Assembly: GCF_900102215.1 (NCBI RefSeq)
Contig: NZ_FNBG01000013.1
Span: forward strand, 62,001-126,000
Length of the DNA: 64,000 nt
Source of the DNA: Fontibacillus panacisegetis
GTDB lineage: Bacteria; Bacillota; Bacilli; Paenibacillales; Paenibacillaceae
Reading direction: 5' to 3'
Positions 24,385-33,945 of the stretch are shown in pieces. A program made the position numbers and the translations under genes. Positions within the stretch are counted from its first letter, which is position 1. Each line of letters begins with the position of its first letter. Under the pieces are notes generated by a model that did not search any database, was not told the origin of the DNA, and was given only the letters and a program-made list of their open reading frames with translations.

Positions 24385-24466
24385 ACTCTTCTAACTGGGC
24401 GTTAATATACCTCCTCTATAGTTAAACAGGTAATCAAAAAAATAGGATTTGTGGAGGTCATATTCT

Positions 24467-25477
24467 TTGAGAAAAATCGCTAAATTCATGCTCCCGTTAT
24501 TTGTATCCATTGCAGTCATCAGCGGCTGCGGAAGCAACAATGCTGCAAGTAATGCAGCAAATAAAACAGATGCGGCAAATGCCTCTCAAAATCAAAGTAA
24601 CTCGCAAAATACTGAACAAAATTCAGCAGAAAATACTCCAGCAGCTACTGGCTACGTTCCAGAGAAGCTGACTGTGCAGTTTGTACCTTCCCAAAATGCG
24701 GACACTCTTGAAGCCAAAGCTAAGCCGCTTGAAAAATTATTGACTGACCGTCTCGGCATTCCTGTAGAAGTTAGCGTATCGACAGACTATAACACCATTA
24801 TTGAAGCAATGGCTTCCAAAAAAGTTGATGTAGGTTTCTTGCCTCCAACTGCTTATGTGCTTGCTAAAGAAAAAGGCGCTGCTGAGGTTATCCTTCAAGC
24901 GCAACGCTTTGGTGTAAAAGACGAAACTGGCGAGCCTACGGATGAGCTGGTTGACTTCTACAAAGCTATGATCATCGTTAAGAAGGATTCCGACATCCAA
25001 AAGATCGAAGACCTGAAGGGCAAAAAGATCGCTTATCAGAATGTAACTTCCTCCGCTGGTTTTGTATGGCCTGCCGGCAAGCTGATGGAAGCTGGACTTG
25101 ATCCACTGAAGGATGTACAAGGCATTACAGTTAAAGGCCACGATCAAGGCGTACTTGCAGTACTCAATGGAGATGTAGATGCAGCAGCTATTTTCCAGGA
25201 CGCTCGCAACATTGTGAAAAACGATTACCCGACCGTGTTTGATGATACGCGTGTACTGACTTATACAGAAAAGATTCCTAATGATACTATTACCGTTCGC
25301 TCCGACATGAATCCGGAATGGATTACCAAGCTCCAGGACGCATTCATCTCTTTGGGAACCGATGAAGAGGGTCATAAGATCATCTCTGAAATCTACTCCC
25401 ACGAAGGATATGTAAAATCCGAAGACAGCATCTTCAATATCGTTCGTGAATACGGCGAGAAGGTAAAGACTGAGTAG
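24467..25477 (+). CDS. phnD: Phosphonate/phosphite ABC transporter substrate-binding lipoprotein
   Basis: 336 residues. A lipoprotein signal with lipobox VISGCG is followed by an Asn/Ala/Gln-rich linker (about 23-65) and a PhnD-type periplasmic-binding domain (KLTVQFVPSQNADTLEAKA, GFLPPTAYVLAKEKGA, GKKIAYQNVTSSAGFVWPA, DAAAIFQDARN). TTG 24467 is the best start, after TGGAGG. It binds phosphonate, phosphite or a phosphate ester outside the membrane. No phosphonate lyase or phosphite dehydrogenase gene is near, so the ligand is open. A hairpin after the stop should lower phnCEE expression. Confidence 0.88.
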   Translation: MRKIAKFMLPLFVSIAVISGCGSNNAASNAANKTDAANASQNQSNSQNTEQNSAENTPAATGYVPEKLTVQFVPSQNADTLEAKAKPLEKLLTDRLGIPVEVSVSTDYNTIIEAMASKKVDVGFLPPTAYVLAKEKGAAEVILQAQRFGVKDETGEPTDELVDFYKAMIIVKKDSDIQKIEDLKGKKIAYQNVTSSAGFVWPAGKLMEAGLDPLKDVQGITVKGHDQGVLAVLNGDVDAAAIFQDARNIVKNDYPTVFDDTRVLTYTEKIPNDTITVRSDMNPEWITKLQDAFISLGTDEEGHKIISEIYSHEGYVKSEDSIFNIVREYGEKVKTE

Positions 25478-25512
25478 ACAACAGTATTAGTAATAGCAAA
25501 ATAGCAAGGAAT

Positions 25513-25560
25513 ACAGCCAGTCAGGGTGCTGCGGCACTGTGGCTGGCTATGCTGTTTTTT
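25513..25560 (+). terminator. Hairpin between phnD and phnC
   Basis: AGCCAG (25515-25520) pairs with CTGGCT (25543-25548) around an inner GTGC/GCAC stem, and a T-run ends at 25560. It probably gives partial termination, making excess binding protein over the membrane parts. Confidence 0.7.
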
Positions 25561-25601
25561 ATGTCTTTTTAAACAATACTCTCTAAAAGGATGATCGCAT
25601 A

Positions 25602-26375
25602 GTGATTGAGGTACGTAACGTTTCTAAAACATATGCCAACGGAACAAAAGGACTAGACCAAATCAATCTAACCATCGAGAAGGGTGAATTTGTTGCGATC
25701 GTTGGTCTCTCCGGTGCGGGGAAATCTACGCTTCTTCGATCCATTAATCGACTCCATGACATTTCCGAGGGAGAAATCCTGATTAACGGGCAATCGATCA
25801 CCAAAGCCAAAGGTAAAAGACTTCGCATGATCCGCCGGGATATCGGCATGATCTTCCAAAGCTTCAATCTGGTCAAACGCTCCAGCGTTCTGCGAAACGT
25901 CCTCTCCGGTAGAGTCGGATACCATTCAACTCTACGCACTATTCTAGGCAAATTTCCAAGTCAGGATGTTGACCTGGCATTTGCAGCCTTGGACAGAGTC
26001 AATATTGTTGAAAAAGCATATTCCCGTGCAGATGAGCTGTCTGGCGGACAGCAGCAACGGGTCGCAATCGCCCGTGTATTGGCACAGGAAGCCAAAATTA
26101 TTTTAGCCGACGAGCCAGTAGCCTCTTTGGACCCCTTAACGACAAAGCAAGTAATGGATGATCTCAAGCGGATCAACATGGAGCTCGACATTACGACGAT
26201 AGTAAATCTGCATTTTATAGATTTGGCAAGAGAGTATGCTACTAGAATTATCGGCCTTCGTGCTGGCGAGGTCGTATTTGACGGTCCCGTATCTGAAGCA
26301 ACCGACGAGCGTTTTGCAGAAATCTATGGACGCCCGATCAGCAAGGATGAGCTATTAGAGGAAGTGACTCTATGA
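25602..26375 (+). CDS. phnC: Phosphonate ABC transporter ATP-binding protein
   Basis: 257-residue ATPase: Walker [10 protein letters not shown] (35-43), Q-loop [22 protein letters not shown] (a PhnC hallmark), signature LSGGQQQRV, Walker [13 protein letters not shown] and switch His in [11 protein letters not shown]. It starts with GTG at 25602. Its stop overlaps the first permease by 4 bp (ATGA). Confidence 0.93.
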   Translation: MIEVRNVSKTYANGTKGLDQINLTIEKGEFVAIVGLSGAGKSTLLRSINRLHDISEGEILINGQSITKAKGKRLRMIRRDIGMIFQSFNLVKRSSVLRNVLSGRVGYHSTLRTILGKFPSQDVDLAFAALDRVNIVEKAYSRADELSGGQQQRVAIARVLAQEAKIILADEPVASLDPLTTKQVMDDLKRINMELDITTIVNLHFIDLAREYATRIIGLRAGEVVFDGPVSEATDERFAEIYGRPISKDELLEEVTL

Positions 26376-27178
26376 AACCCGTTAACCTTTCAACCAATCA
26401 CTCACTAAAGCGTCCAAATCCTCCGAGCAAAATGAAGCATTACCTCACCGTAGTCATTATCCTGTTGCTGCTCTGGGGAAGTGCTGTTCAGAGTGACTCG
26501 ACATTGCGCGAGCTCATTCAGGGACTGCCTAATATGCTCGATTTATTGAAGGAAATGTTTCCCCCAAAATGGAGTTACCTTGATAACATTTGGGATGCCA
26601 TGCTGGAGACGATCCGGATGGCAATCATCGGTACGACCATCGGAGCTATTCTAGCGATTCCAGTTGCTCTCTTATGTGCCAGTAACATTACAAAAAAGAG
26701 CATCATCTTTTATCCGGTTCGCTTCATACTGAATCTGATCCGTACGATTCCGGATCTGCTGCTGGCAGCTATTTTTGTCGCTATTTTTGGACTCGGGCCG
26801 CTCCCTGGTATCTTCGCTTTGTCTGTATTCTCACTAGGACTTATCGCCAAGCTTGCCTATGAAGCTCTGGAAGCAATTGATTCTGGCCCAATTGAGGCAA
26901 TGACCGCGTCAGGAGCTAATTCACTGCAGATCATCGCATATGCCGTCATTCCACAAATTCAAGCCCATTTTATGTCGTTTACGCTCTATACATTTGAAAT
27001 CAACGTCCGTGCCGCGGCAATTCTGGGTCTCGTTGGGGCAGGGGGTATCGGTCATTACTATGAGGTTACACTTGGGTTTTTGGAATATGACAAAACTTGC
27101 ATGATTATTATATTTACCCTTGCTGTAGTTCTGCTCATTGACTATGCAAGCACTAAATTGCGGGAGAAGCTGCTATGA
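26372..27178 (+). CDS. phnE: Phosphonate ABC transporter permease 1
   Basis: 268 residues with about six TM helices. The permease EAA loop [19 protein letters not shown] lies near 190 and the PhnE-type ending [24 protein letters not shown] follows. It is translationally coupled to phnC and to the second permease by ATGA overlaps. It forms the inner-membrane channel together with the next gene. Confidence 0.9.
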   Translation: MKPVNLSTNHSLKRPNPPSKMKHYLTVVIILLLLWGSAVQSDSTLRELIQGLPNMLDLLKEMFPPKWSYLDNIWDAMLETIRMAIIGTTIGAILAIPVALLCASNITKKSIIFYPVRFILNLIRTIPDLLLAAIFVAIFGLGPLPGIFALSVFSLGLIAKLAYEALEAIDSGPIEAMTASGANSLQIIAYAVIPQIQAHFMSFTLYTFEINVRAAAILGLVGAGGIGHYYEVTLGFLEYDKTCMIIIFTLAVVLLIDYASTKLREKLL

Positions 27179-27987
27179 CGAACTCAACTAAATCATGGAA
27201 CCAGATCGTACCTAAGCCAAAAAAGTCCCTATACCGTTGGGGAATCTATATAGTACTTGCCGTAATCTACGTATGGGCCTTCGCAGGTGTGCCTGTTAAC
27301 GGCATCAAAGAAACTGCGGGTCAAGTAACCAGGTCTATTCTATCGGGACTATTCTCACCGGATTGGGATTATGTATATTTGCCGGATGGAGAAGATTTAC
27401 TGCGAGGTCTTTTAGATACGCTGGCTATATCAATACTTGGAACTCTAATCTCCACCGTAGTCTGTATTCCACTAGCTTTCTGGTCTGCTGTAAATATGAG
27501 CAAATCAAGGTGGACTTCAGGCTCGGGAAAAATAATGCTTAGCGTCATTCGTACATTTCCGGAGATCGTGATGGCCATCCTGTTCATCAAAGCTGTCGGG
27601 CCTGGTTCTTTCGCGGGTGTACTTGCGCTCGGTCTGCATTCTGTGGGGATGCTCGGCAAGCTGTTTGCAGAAGAGGTTGAAAATATGGACTCCGGTCAGA
27701 CTGAGGCTCTACTCGCTTGTGGCGCAAGCAAGCTGCAAATACTGTGGTTTGCCGTAATCCCACAGGTACTTCCCGGATTTCTATCGTATACATTGTACCG
27801 TTTCGAGATCAATCTGCGTTCCGCCACTATCCTTGGCGTGATTGGTGCTGGAGGGATAGGCACACCTCTCATCTTCGCACTCAGCTCACGAAACTGGGAT
27901 CGAGTCGGCATTATCCTGCTCGGCATTATCGTGATGATCACGTTAATCGACATGATCTCTGGAGCCATTCGCAAGAAGCTCGTGTAA
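27175..27987 (+). CDS. phnE: Phosphonate ABC transporter permease 2
   Basis: 270 residues, about six TM helices, EAA loop ACGASKLQILWFAVIPQVL, then GVIGAGGIGTPLIFALSSRNWD. It is paralogous to the preceding permease and likely its heterodimer partner. It ends the phnDCEE operon; the 155 bp after it hold no clear terminator. Confidence 0.9.
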   Translation: MTNSTKSWNQIVPKPKKSLYRWGIYIVLAVIYVWAFAGVPVNGIKETAGQVTRSILSGLFSPDWDYVYLPDGEDLLRGLLDTLAISILGTLISTVVCIPLAFWSAVNMSKSRWTSGSGKIMLSVIRTFPEIVMAILFIKAVGPGSFAGVLALGLHSVGMLGKLFAEEVENMDSGQTEALLACGASKLQILWFAVIPQVLPGFLSYTLYRFEINLRSATILGVIGAGGIGTPLIFALSSRNWDRVGIILLGIIVMITLIDMISGAIRKKLV

Positions 27988-28142
27988 ATGAATTGATGAA
28001 GGAAACGAAGATGAAGTGTAATTTTGATATGGTCGCATTCCCTGTTTTATGATACGATTCTCCTGCAATCTAACATGACTCGATGTCTCAGAACTTCCAC
28101 GGTCATTGCCAACTTTACCTATATCATAAGGAGGATTTTTTC

Positions 28143-28520
28143 ATGGAATTAATTTTACCTATTATTTACATTGCTTTTTATCTAGTCTATTGTGGGGCAT
28201 TCTTTAGTCTTGCCAAAAAGGCTGGGCTCGATCACATTGCATGGTTTGCATTTATTCCAATATTAAGTACAATCCTGCAGCTTCGGATGATTAAACAAAG
28301 CGGCTGGTGGATTCTGATGATGCTTGTTCCGATTGCCAACTTCGTATTTGCGATCATCTGGCAGGTAAAATTGCTGAATGCTTTCGGAAAAAATGGCGCG
28401 TTCGTATTGTTCATTTTCCTTGGCCCTGTGTACTCGATTCTGTGGATGGTTTGGGGATACTCCCAAGAAACAAGATACTATCTCAATGACGCTCCGCAAA
28501 ACCCAACATTTTTTGCGTAG
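28143..28520 (+). CDS. DUF5684-type small membrane protein
   Basis: 125 residues with three to four TM helices. Motifs: AKKAGLDHIAWFAFIPILSTILQLRMIKQSGWWILMMLVPI (quoted in parts: AKKAGLDHIAWFAFIPI, then QSGWWILMMLVPIANFV) and AFGKNGAFVLFIFLGP. This Gly-Trp-Trp pattern occurs in a conserved family of unknown function in Firmicutes. TAAGGAGG lies 10 nt before ATG 28143. It is monocistronic, with its own terminator. Confidence 0.7.
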   Translation: MELILPIIYIAFYLVYCGAFFSLAKKAGLDHIAWFAFIPILSTILQLRMIKQSGWWILMMLVPIANFVFAIIWQVKLLNAFGKNGAFVLFIFLGPVYSILWMVWGYSQETRYYLNDAPQNPTFFA

Positions 28521-28587
28521 TTGTACATAGATCCAGCAAGCTTCAAATCAAATAATGAATTATAGTTAAAATGCATACTTAACAGAA

Positions 28588-28635
28588 AAAGGATTGTTGC
28601 TGTCAAGCCCTGGGGGCTTCAGCAATAATCCTTTT
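28588..28635 (+). terminator. Terminator between DUF5684 gene and rlmN
   Basis: AAAGGATTGTTGCTG (28588-28602) pairs with CAGCAATAATCCTTT (28620-28634), with an inner AAGCCC/GGGCTT stem and a T-run. Bidirectional. Confidence 0.88.
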
Positions 28636-28652
28636 AAATTATTTACCTGACG

Positions 28653-29720
28653 TTATACCTGCTCAAGCTTCTTAATCTGCTTGCTCCGAAGCTGTCCGCA
28701 CGCAGCATCGATATCGGTTCCATGCTCCAAGCGAACACTGCAGCTCACGTTACGCTTTTTCAGCTCATCGTAAAAGTCAAGAATTGTTTCCTTGTCGCTT
28801 CGTTGATATTGACTATGCTCATCCACCGGATTGTACGGAATCAGGTTCACATTAACGAACGGACGGCGATCACCAACTAGCTCAGCCAGCTCCTCAGCAT
28901 GCTCACGCTGATCATTAACTTCTCTCAACAAGATGTACTCCAGCGTGATCCTTTGATTAGTTTTCTCCAAATAATAATCAATCGCCGGAAGCAGCTTCTC
29001 GAGAGGAATTGCACGGTTTATTTTCATAATACGAGTTCTGAGCTCATTGTTTGGTGCATGTAATGAAATCGCCAGATTCACCCGCAGGTTGAGGTCGGCA
29101 AATTCTTTGATTTTATCAGCCAAGCCGCTTGTTGATACGGTAATATGTCTTGGCCCGATGGCAAGTCCTTTATGATCGGTAACGATCTTTAAGAAATTAA
29201 CCATATGCTCAAAGTTATCAAACGGCTCTCCAATCCCCATCACGACGATATGGCTAACACGCTCATCTTTGCCTACCCCATCCAAATGAAGCTGCACCTT
29301 CATTATTTGCTCCGCAATTTCACCTGCAGTCAAATCACGACTCTTCTTAAGCAGACCACTTGCACAGAAGCTGCAGCCAATATTACAGCCTACTTGGGTA
29401 GTAACGCAGACGGATAACCCGAATTTATGTTTCATCAAGACCGTCTCAATAAGATTCCCGTCCTCTAATCTGAACAAGAACTTGATCGTACCATCCTGAG
29501 ATTCCTGTCTTGTATACTCAGTCAATGTCTGAATCGCAAAATGCTCGTGAAGCAGCTCTATGCAATCCGGTGCTACATCGCTCATATCTGCAAAATCGGT
29601 CACTCTTTGACGATATAGCCAGTCCCATACCTGCAGAGCTCGTGATTTCTTGAACCCTCGTTCTGCGAGCCAAGCAATCAATTCCTCAAGTGTTAATCCA
29701 TATATAGATGCCTTATTCAT
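28653..29720 (-). CDS. rlmN: 23S rRNA (adenine-2503-C2)-methyltransferase
   Basis: 355-residue radical-SAM methyltransferase: CxxxCxxC cluster motif at Cys112/116/119 ([12 protein letters not shown]), the GMGEPFDNF motif, SLHAPNN, and a conserved C-terminal Cys ([13 protein letters not shown]) that forms the methyl-protein intermediate. It methylates C2 of A2503 in 23S rRNA and some tRNAs. Resistance-type Cfr is less likely, because the RlmN spacing and the housekeeping length fit. It is monocistronic. Confidence 0.95.
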   Translation of the reverse strand: MNKASIYGLTLEELIAWLAERGFKKSRALQVWDWLYRQRVTDFADMSDVAPDCIELLHEHFAIQTLTEYTRQESQDGTIKFLFRLEDGNLIETVLMKHKFGLSVCVTTQVGCNIGCSFCASGLLKKSRDLTAGEIAEQIMKVQLHLDGVGKDERVSHIVVMGIGEPFDNFEHMVNFLKIVTDHKGLAIGPRHITVSTSGLADKIKEFADLNLRVNLAISLHAPNNELRTRIMKINRAIPLEKLLPAIDYYLEKTNQRITLEYILLREVNDQREHAEELAELVGDRRPFVNVNLIPYNPVDEHSQYQRSDKETILDFYDELKKRNVSCSVRLEHGTDIDAACGQLRSKQIKKLEQV

Positions 29721-29925
29721 GCGTTATCCTCTTTTCAAATGCCTGAAGTTACATTAACAAATCTGTTCTATTGTCGCAAATTTTATTTATTAAAACAAGA
29801 GTACGTATATTGCCGAAATCAGGTTATTTCCATGATAGGAGAAATCTCATAGCTATAGGAGTAAATAAATCAAACCATGCTATAATTCCTTTTAACTATT
29901 ATGTAAGGAAGGAAGCGCAAACTCT

Positions 29926-30759
29926 ATGGCTGTTTTTCAATACAATTCCTTTCGTTCCTCGGAGGACATCTCTCCCGGGCTGCAGCTTGTCTTCTGGGGA
30001 AAAGAGGACTGCGTTCCAGGACATACTGTCGGCCCCGGAGTTAGGGACTTATACAAAATCCACTTTGTTCATAAAGGAAAAGGCGTTGTGCGAGCCGGAA
30101 CAGAAGCCGTCCAGCTTGTGGCTGGGCAAGCCTTTCTGATCTGGCCTGATATTGTCTATTATTATAAAGCTGATGACGAAGATCCCTGGACCTATTCGTG
30201 GATTGGGTTCGAGGGGAGTGAGGTGCAGGAGCTGCTCAGTCGAACTTTTCTTACTCCAGAGATGCCCATTTTTTCAATGGACAGTAAAGTGATGCCCACT
30301 TTATATGACCACTTATCCGACGCTTCCTTATCGAGCGCTGCCTTGGATTTGAGGTTGAACAGTATTTTCTACGAATTTCTGGCTACTTGGGTAGAGACTG
30401 CAGAGAGAACATCAACACCGGCAGTAATTTCAGGAAGAGGTGATCAATACGTGCACCAGACTCTTGAATTTCTTCATACTCACTATAACGAAAATATTTC
30501 ACTTGCAGATCACGCGGATAGCTTGGGGATCGATCGAAAGCATTTAAGCACTCTTTTTAAAAAATCACTGGATATACCGCCTCGACAATATTTACTGCAC
30601 TATCGAATGGATAGAGCCTGTGATTTACTGGTTACGGGCAAATATACAGTAGGTGAGGTCGCAAGATCCGTAGGATATCAGGACCCGCTGCTATTCTCAA
30701 GAATGTTCAAGAAGATTAAGGGCATACCACCCAGCATGTATTCACATTCATTGAAGTAG
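29926..30759 (+). CDS. AraC-family transcriptional regulator
   Basis: 277 residues. An N-terminal cupin ligand domain (GKEDCVPGHTVGPGVRD, HKGKGVVRAGTEAVQLVAGQ) is followed by a C-terminal double helix-turn-helix (ISLADHADSLGIDRKHLSTLFKK and VGEVARSVGYQDPLLFSRMFKK). This is the sugar-responsive AraC type of Firmicutes. TAAGGAAGG precedes ATG 29926 and TATAAT lies at 29881-29886. The downstream same-strand aldo/keto reductase (99-bp gap) is a plausible target. Confidence 0.88.
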   Translation: MAVFQYNSFRSSEDISPGLQLVFWGKEDCVPGHTVGPGVRDLYKIHFVHKGKGVVRAGTEAVQLVAGQAFLIWPDIVYYYKADDEDPWTYSWIGFEGSEVQELLSRTFLTPEMPIFSMDSKVMPTLYDHLSDASLSSAALDLRLNSIFYEFLATWVETAERTSTPAVISGRGDQYVHQTLEFLHTHYNENISLADHADSLGIDRKHLSTLFKKSLDIPPRQYLLHYRMDRACDLLVTGKYTVGEVARSVGYQDPLLFSRMFKKIKGIPPSMYSHSLK

Positions 30760-30857
30760 AAAACAGACATTAGTCTATAAATCTCACCCCTCCTGTTATA
30801 GGTTATCTTTCATGAAATATATACAATATACTTAGTAAGACTAAAGGAGAGATGATC

Positions 30858-31847
30858 ATGGTATATGCAGCAGATGATAAGCGATACGAAATGATGACAT
30901 ATCGGAGATGTGGAAAAAGTGGATTGAAGCTGCCCGCCATTTCTCTTGGACTGTGGCATAATTTTGGTGGCATCGATAAGTACGAGAACGGAAGAGCAAT
31001 GGTGCGAAGAGCTTTTGATCTGGGAATCACTCATTTCGACCTTGCTAACAACTATGGACCGCCCGCTGGCTCCGCTGAAGAGACCTTCGGTCGAATTTTA
31101 AGAGACGATTTCATGCCGTACCGCGACGAAATGATTATTTCCACTAAAGCAGGATATTACATGTGGCCAGGTCCTTATGGTGAATGGGGCTCCAAGAAAT
31201 ATCTCGTTTCCAGTCTTGATCAAAGCTTAACAAGAATGGGACTTGATTATGTAGATATTTATTATCATCATCGCCCAGATCCGGATACTCCGCTTGAGGA
31301 GACGATGGCTGCTCTTGATCTACTCGTTCGTCAGGGGAAAGCCTTATACGTCGGTATTTCAAATTATTCACCTGAAATGGCACTTGAAGCTTCACGTATT
31401 CTGAAGAGTCTTGGTACTCCTTGCCTTATTCACCAGCCTCAATATTCGATGATGGCACGTCAGCCTGAGCAGGGATTGCTGCAAATATTAGAAGAGGAAG
31501 GAATCGGTTCAATTGCATTCTCTCCTCTGAATAAAGGTATTTTGACGGATCGGTATTTGAACGGGATTGCACCGGATTCCAGAGCTGCTGGACCAAGTGT
31601 GTTCCTGAATCAAGGTGAAATTACAGAAGAGGTCATCGCTAAAGTGTCCAGGCTGAATGACATGGCTGCCAAGCGCGGGCAAAAGTTATCCCAAATGGCT
31701 CTCGCCTGGACGCTTCGTGGCGGCAAAGTTACCTCTGCCTTAATCGGCGCAAGTAAAGTCAGTCAAATTGAGGATGCCGCGGCTGCAATCAACAATCTGT
31801 CATTTACTGACGAGGAGCTTGCACAGATTGATCGTATTTTGGCTTAA
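30858..31847 (+). CDS. Aldo/keto reductase (YghZ/GPR-like)
   Basis: 329 residues. Catalytic tetrad: Asp in HFDLANNYG with its Tyr, Lys in ISTKAGY and His in YYHHRPD. NADP-binding residues sit in the C-terminal ALIGASKVSQIED. The long KAGYYMWPGPYGEWGSKKYL insertion and overall length match L-glyceraldehyde-3-phosphate/methylglyoxal reductases of the YghZ branch. ATG 30858 is preferred over ATG 30852 for its spacing from AAAGGAG. Likely cytoplasmic aldehyde detoxification or sugar metabolism. Confidence 0.85.
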   Translation: MVYAADDKRYEMMTYRRCGKSGLKLPAISLGLWHNFGGIDKYENGRAMVRRAFDLGITHFDLANNYGPPAGSAEETFGRILRDDFMPYRDEMIISTKAGYYMWPGPYGEWGSKKYLVSSLDQSLTRMGLDYVDIYYHHRPDPDTPLEETMAALDLLVRQGKALYVGISNYSPEMALEASRILKSLGTPCLIHQPQYSMMARQPEQGLLQILEEEGIGSIAFSPLNKGILTDRYLNGIAPDSRAAGPSVFLNQGEITEEVIAKVSRLNDMAAKRGQKLSQMALAWTLRGGKVTSALIGASKVSQIEDAAAAINNLSFTDEELAQIDRILA

Positions 31848-31896
31848 GTGGTAGTCAAGTAACTGATTCTAAATAACAACTTCTGAGAACAGCCTC

Positions 31897-32652
31897 TTAC
31901 AAGGGTTCATTATCTGAGAAAAGATCAGGGTTCTGGCGCAGCATGTCAGATAAAATGCTCGTCATTTTCACGGTATCACATACCCAAGTGTCGGCATCGC
32001 CAAATCGTGCTTTATGAATGGCTCCTTGCTGCTCCAGTACTCCTTCTACCTTCCAGAAATGCTCAGACCAAGGCAATCCGCAATGTCTTCGAGATGGCAC
32101 TGATATTTCCGTTCCGTCTCCAAGAACTGCGTATAGCTGCTCATGACCATCTGTTAATCTTCCCGGAATATCCACCCATTCCTCGATTCCGTGAATAAAC
32201 GTATTACGGCGCAAATCCACACCTACGAGCATAATGGTGGCCTCTCGATCAAGTAACCTGCCCCATGGAGACTCTCTATGGCACGGTGTATCCCAACGTT
32301 CCGCTCCTTCTACGAATGAAGCCGCATCCTCACCAAGAGCTGCCACGGAGTGTGTAGGATGAATGGAACGAATCACACCGCTGCGTTGCCGAAATAGTTC
32401 AGGCAATATCCCTACGCAGGATGGAGATGATTCCACCTCAAATCTCGGATTCTCTGCATTAATATAAGACCATGTATGCGTCGGTAAAACAAGCAATCCT
32501 TCTTGCATATATTCTGAAAGAGCATCCAGCACCGTATCTGCACCACCCTCTACTTCTCCAATACTTTTCATAGACGAATGCATCAGCAGCGTTCCCTTAC
32601 GGTGAACTCCCGCCTCATCAAGATGATGGATCAAGTCCTGTTTTGTGTACAC
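31897..32652 (-). CDS. AAC(3)-family N-acetyltransferase
   Basis: 251 residues of the aminoglycoside 3-N-acetyltransferase/YokD family: GTLLMHSSMKSIG, LPTHTWSY, SIHPTHSVAALG and CHRESPWGRLLDREATIMLVG are the recognised blocks, and the His of HPTHS is the catalytic base. It may acetylate an aminoglycoside or a metabolite such as an amino sugar (the FrbF branch does other chemistry), so resistance is not proven. It is convergent with the aldo/keto reductase, with a 49-bp gap and no evident terminator. Confidence 0.85.
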   Translation of the reverse strand: MYTKQDLIHHLDEAGVHRKGTLLMHSSMKSIGEVEGGADTVLDALSEYMQEGLLVLPTHTWSYINAENPRFEVESSPSCVGILPELFRQRSGVIRSIHPTHSVAALGEDAASFVEGAERWDTPCHRESPWGRLLDREATIMLVGVDLRRNTFIHGIEEWVDIPGRLTDGHEQLYAVLGDGTEISVPSRRHCGLPWSEHFWKVEGVLEQQGAIHKARFGDADTWVCDTVKMTSILSDMLRQNPDLFSDNEPL

Positions 32653-32689
32653 ATCCGTTCCTCCTAGTCGTTATAATTCTAGTAGCTTC

Positions 32690-33000
32690 TCGCCTTCATC
32701 ATAACATAGCCTTGAGATGCTTCCGAATTACGCTAAGCCTTTTGATGATTGATTGGCGATTCTAGTAATACTGATTTGATTGTAAATTCGTGCAAAAGTG
32801 CAGCTTTATTCACTCAACCGATTTGGTTAAATTAAATTCCTGCAAAAGTACATCCTTTCGTACATAAAACTCCCATTTTAGTTATCAGGAGGCCGTAATT
32901 CCTGCAGATTTGCAGACTTTTGTTCTTTATCTACAGAATGAGCTGAAAAAACTGCACTATTACAACTTTTCTTATCAACCTGCTGAATACTAATGAATGC
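32690..33000. repeat. Gene-free spacer with TGCA-type palindromic repeats
   Basis: The 475-bp gap between the acetyltransferase and the Bax-inhibitor gene has no supported gene. It holds three related motifs: GTGCAAAAGTGCAGC (32790-32804), CTGCAAAAGTACATCC (32840-32855) and CCTGCAGATTTGCAGAC (32901-32917), plus a looser copy near 32950. Similar motifs stand at 12283 and 63247, suggesting a dispersed intergenic repeat family. Confidence 0.5.
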
Positions 33001-33049
33001 AAAATGACATGCCTATCACTAAATCCATCAGAAGACGGAAAAACTATAT

Positions 33050-33076
33050 AAAAAAGCCACCGTCCATAGACGGTGA
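33050..33076 (-). terminator. Terminator of the Bax-inhibitor gene
   Basis: On the minus strand CACCGTC and GACGGTG (33058-33064/33069-33075) form a stem with a 4-nt loop, followed by a U-run (A-run 33051-33055). Confidence 0.8.
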
Positions 33077-33127
33077 CCTCGATCATCTGAGAATCAGACG
33101 TTTCATACTAATAATCAATCGCTTCCC

Positions 33128-33868
33128 TTAATCCCGACTCCAAATTTTAGCCAGCAAACGAAGCATTTCAATGTACAGCCACACCAAAGTAACCATCAAT
33201 CCAAATGCACCGTACCATTCCATATATTTAGGAGCGCCTTGGTTAGCGCCATTTTCGATGAAGTCAAAGTCCAGCACAAGGTTGAGTGCAGCCACGATAA
33301 CAATAACTACAGAGATTCCGATTCCGATCCAACTGCTATCGTGAAGATATGGCATATTAATACCGAATAGGCGAAGGACAAAGCTCAACAGGTACACCAA
33401 GCAAATGCCGCCCGTAGCCGCAAATACGCCTAGCTTAAAGTTTTCGGTCGCCTTGATCATTCTCGTCTTGTAAGCAAGGAGAAGAGCAAAAAATACGCCC
33501 ATGGTCAATAATGCCGCCTGCAGAGTAATTCCATAATATAGATTCTCAAAACTGGCTGAAAGCGCACCAAGGAACATACCTTCAGCTATAGCGTAAACCG
33601 GCACCAGGATAGGAGCCGTTGTAGGCTTAAAAGAAATAATCAATGCAAGAACAAACCCTACAATTGCTCCGCCAATGGCAAAAGTGGTTACATTGTATCC
33701 GTCAAAAAACATCATCCATGTACTGAACGCGCTTGCCAAAAGTATAGTAAGCGTAATAAATGCCTTGTTCACTGTACCATTAATTGTCATGCTGTCCTGT
33801 CCTACATATTGCCCAGATGGTTCAAAAGTATTGTCATTTAAAGTAGGATTACCGCTTCGTCCGATCAA
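33128..33868 (-). CDS. Bax inhibitor-1/YccA family membrane protein
   Basis: 246 residues. A ~28-residue soluble N-terminus (GNPTLNDNTFEP, typical of the YccA branch) is followed by seven TM helices and the conserved ending ALNLVLDFDFIENGANQGAPKYMEWYGAFGL, with the acidic pair of the proton/calcium leak pore (quoted in parts: NLVLDFDFIENGA, YMEWYGAFGLMVTL). It probably acts as a pH-sensitive ion leak or membrane-protease modulator. It starts with TTG at 33868 after GAGGTGATC. Confidence 0.88.
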   Translation of the reverse strand: MIGRSGNPTLNDNTFEPSGQYVGQDSMTINGTVNKAFITLTILLASAFSTWMMFFDGYNVTTFAIGGAIVGFVLALIISFKPTTAPILVPVYAIAEGMFLGALSASFENLYYGITLQAALLTMGVFFALLLAYKTRMIKATENFKLGVFAATGGICLVYLLSFVLRLFGINMPYLHDSSWIGIGISVVIVIVAALNLVLDFDFIENGANQGAPKYMEWYGAFGLMVTLVWLYIEMLRLLAKIWSRD

Positions 33869-33945
33869 GGATAGATCACCTCATTAGTTATTTTGACTCA
33901 ATAATATCATATTTTGAGGCCTTATCCCATATTTTCCCTCGATTG

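Noticed and set aside
24737-25402. 221-codon open frame antisense to phnD
   Set aside because: It lies wholly opposite a well-supported lipoprotein gene, has no ribosome site and its product has no recognisable fold; a codon-bias shadow.
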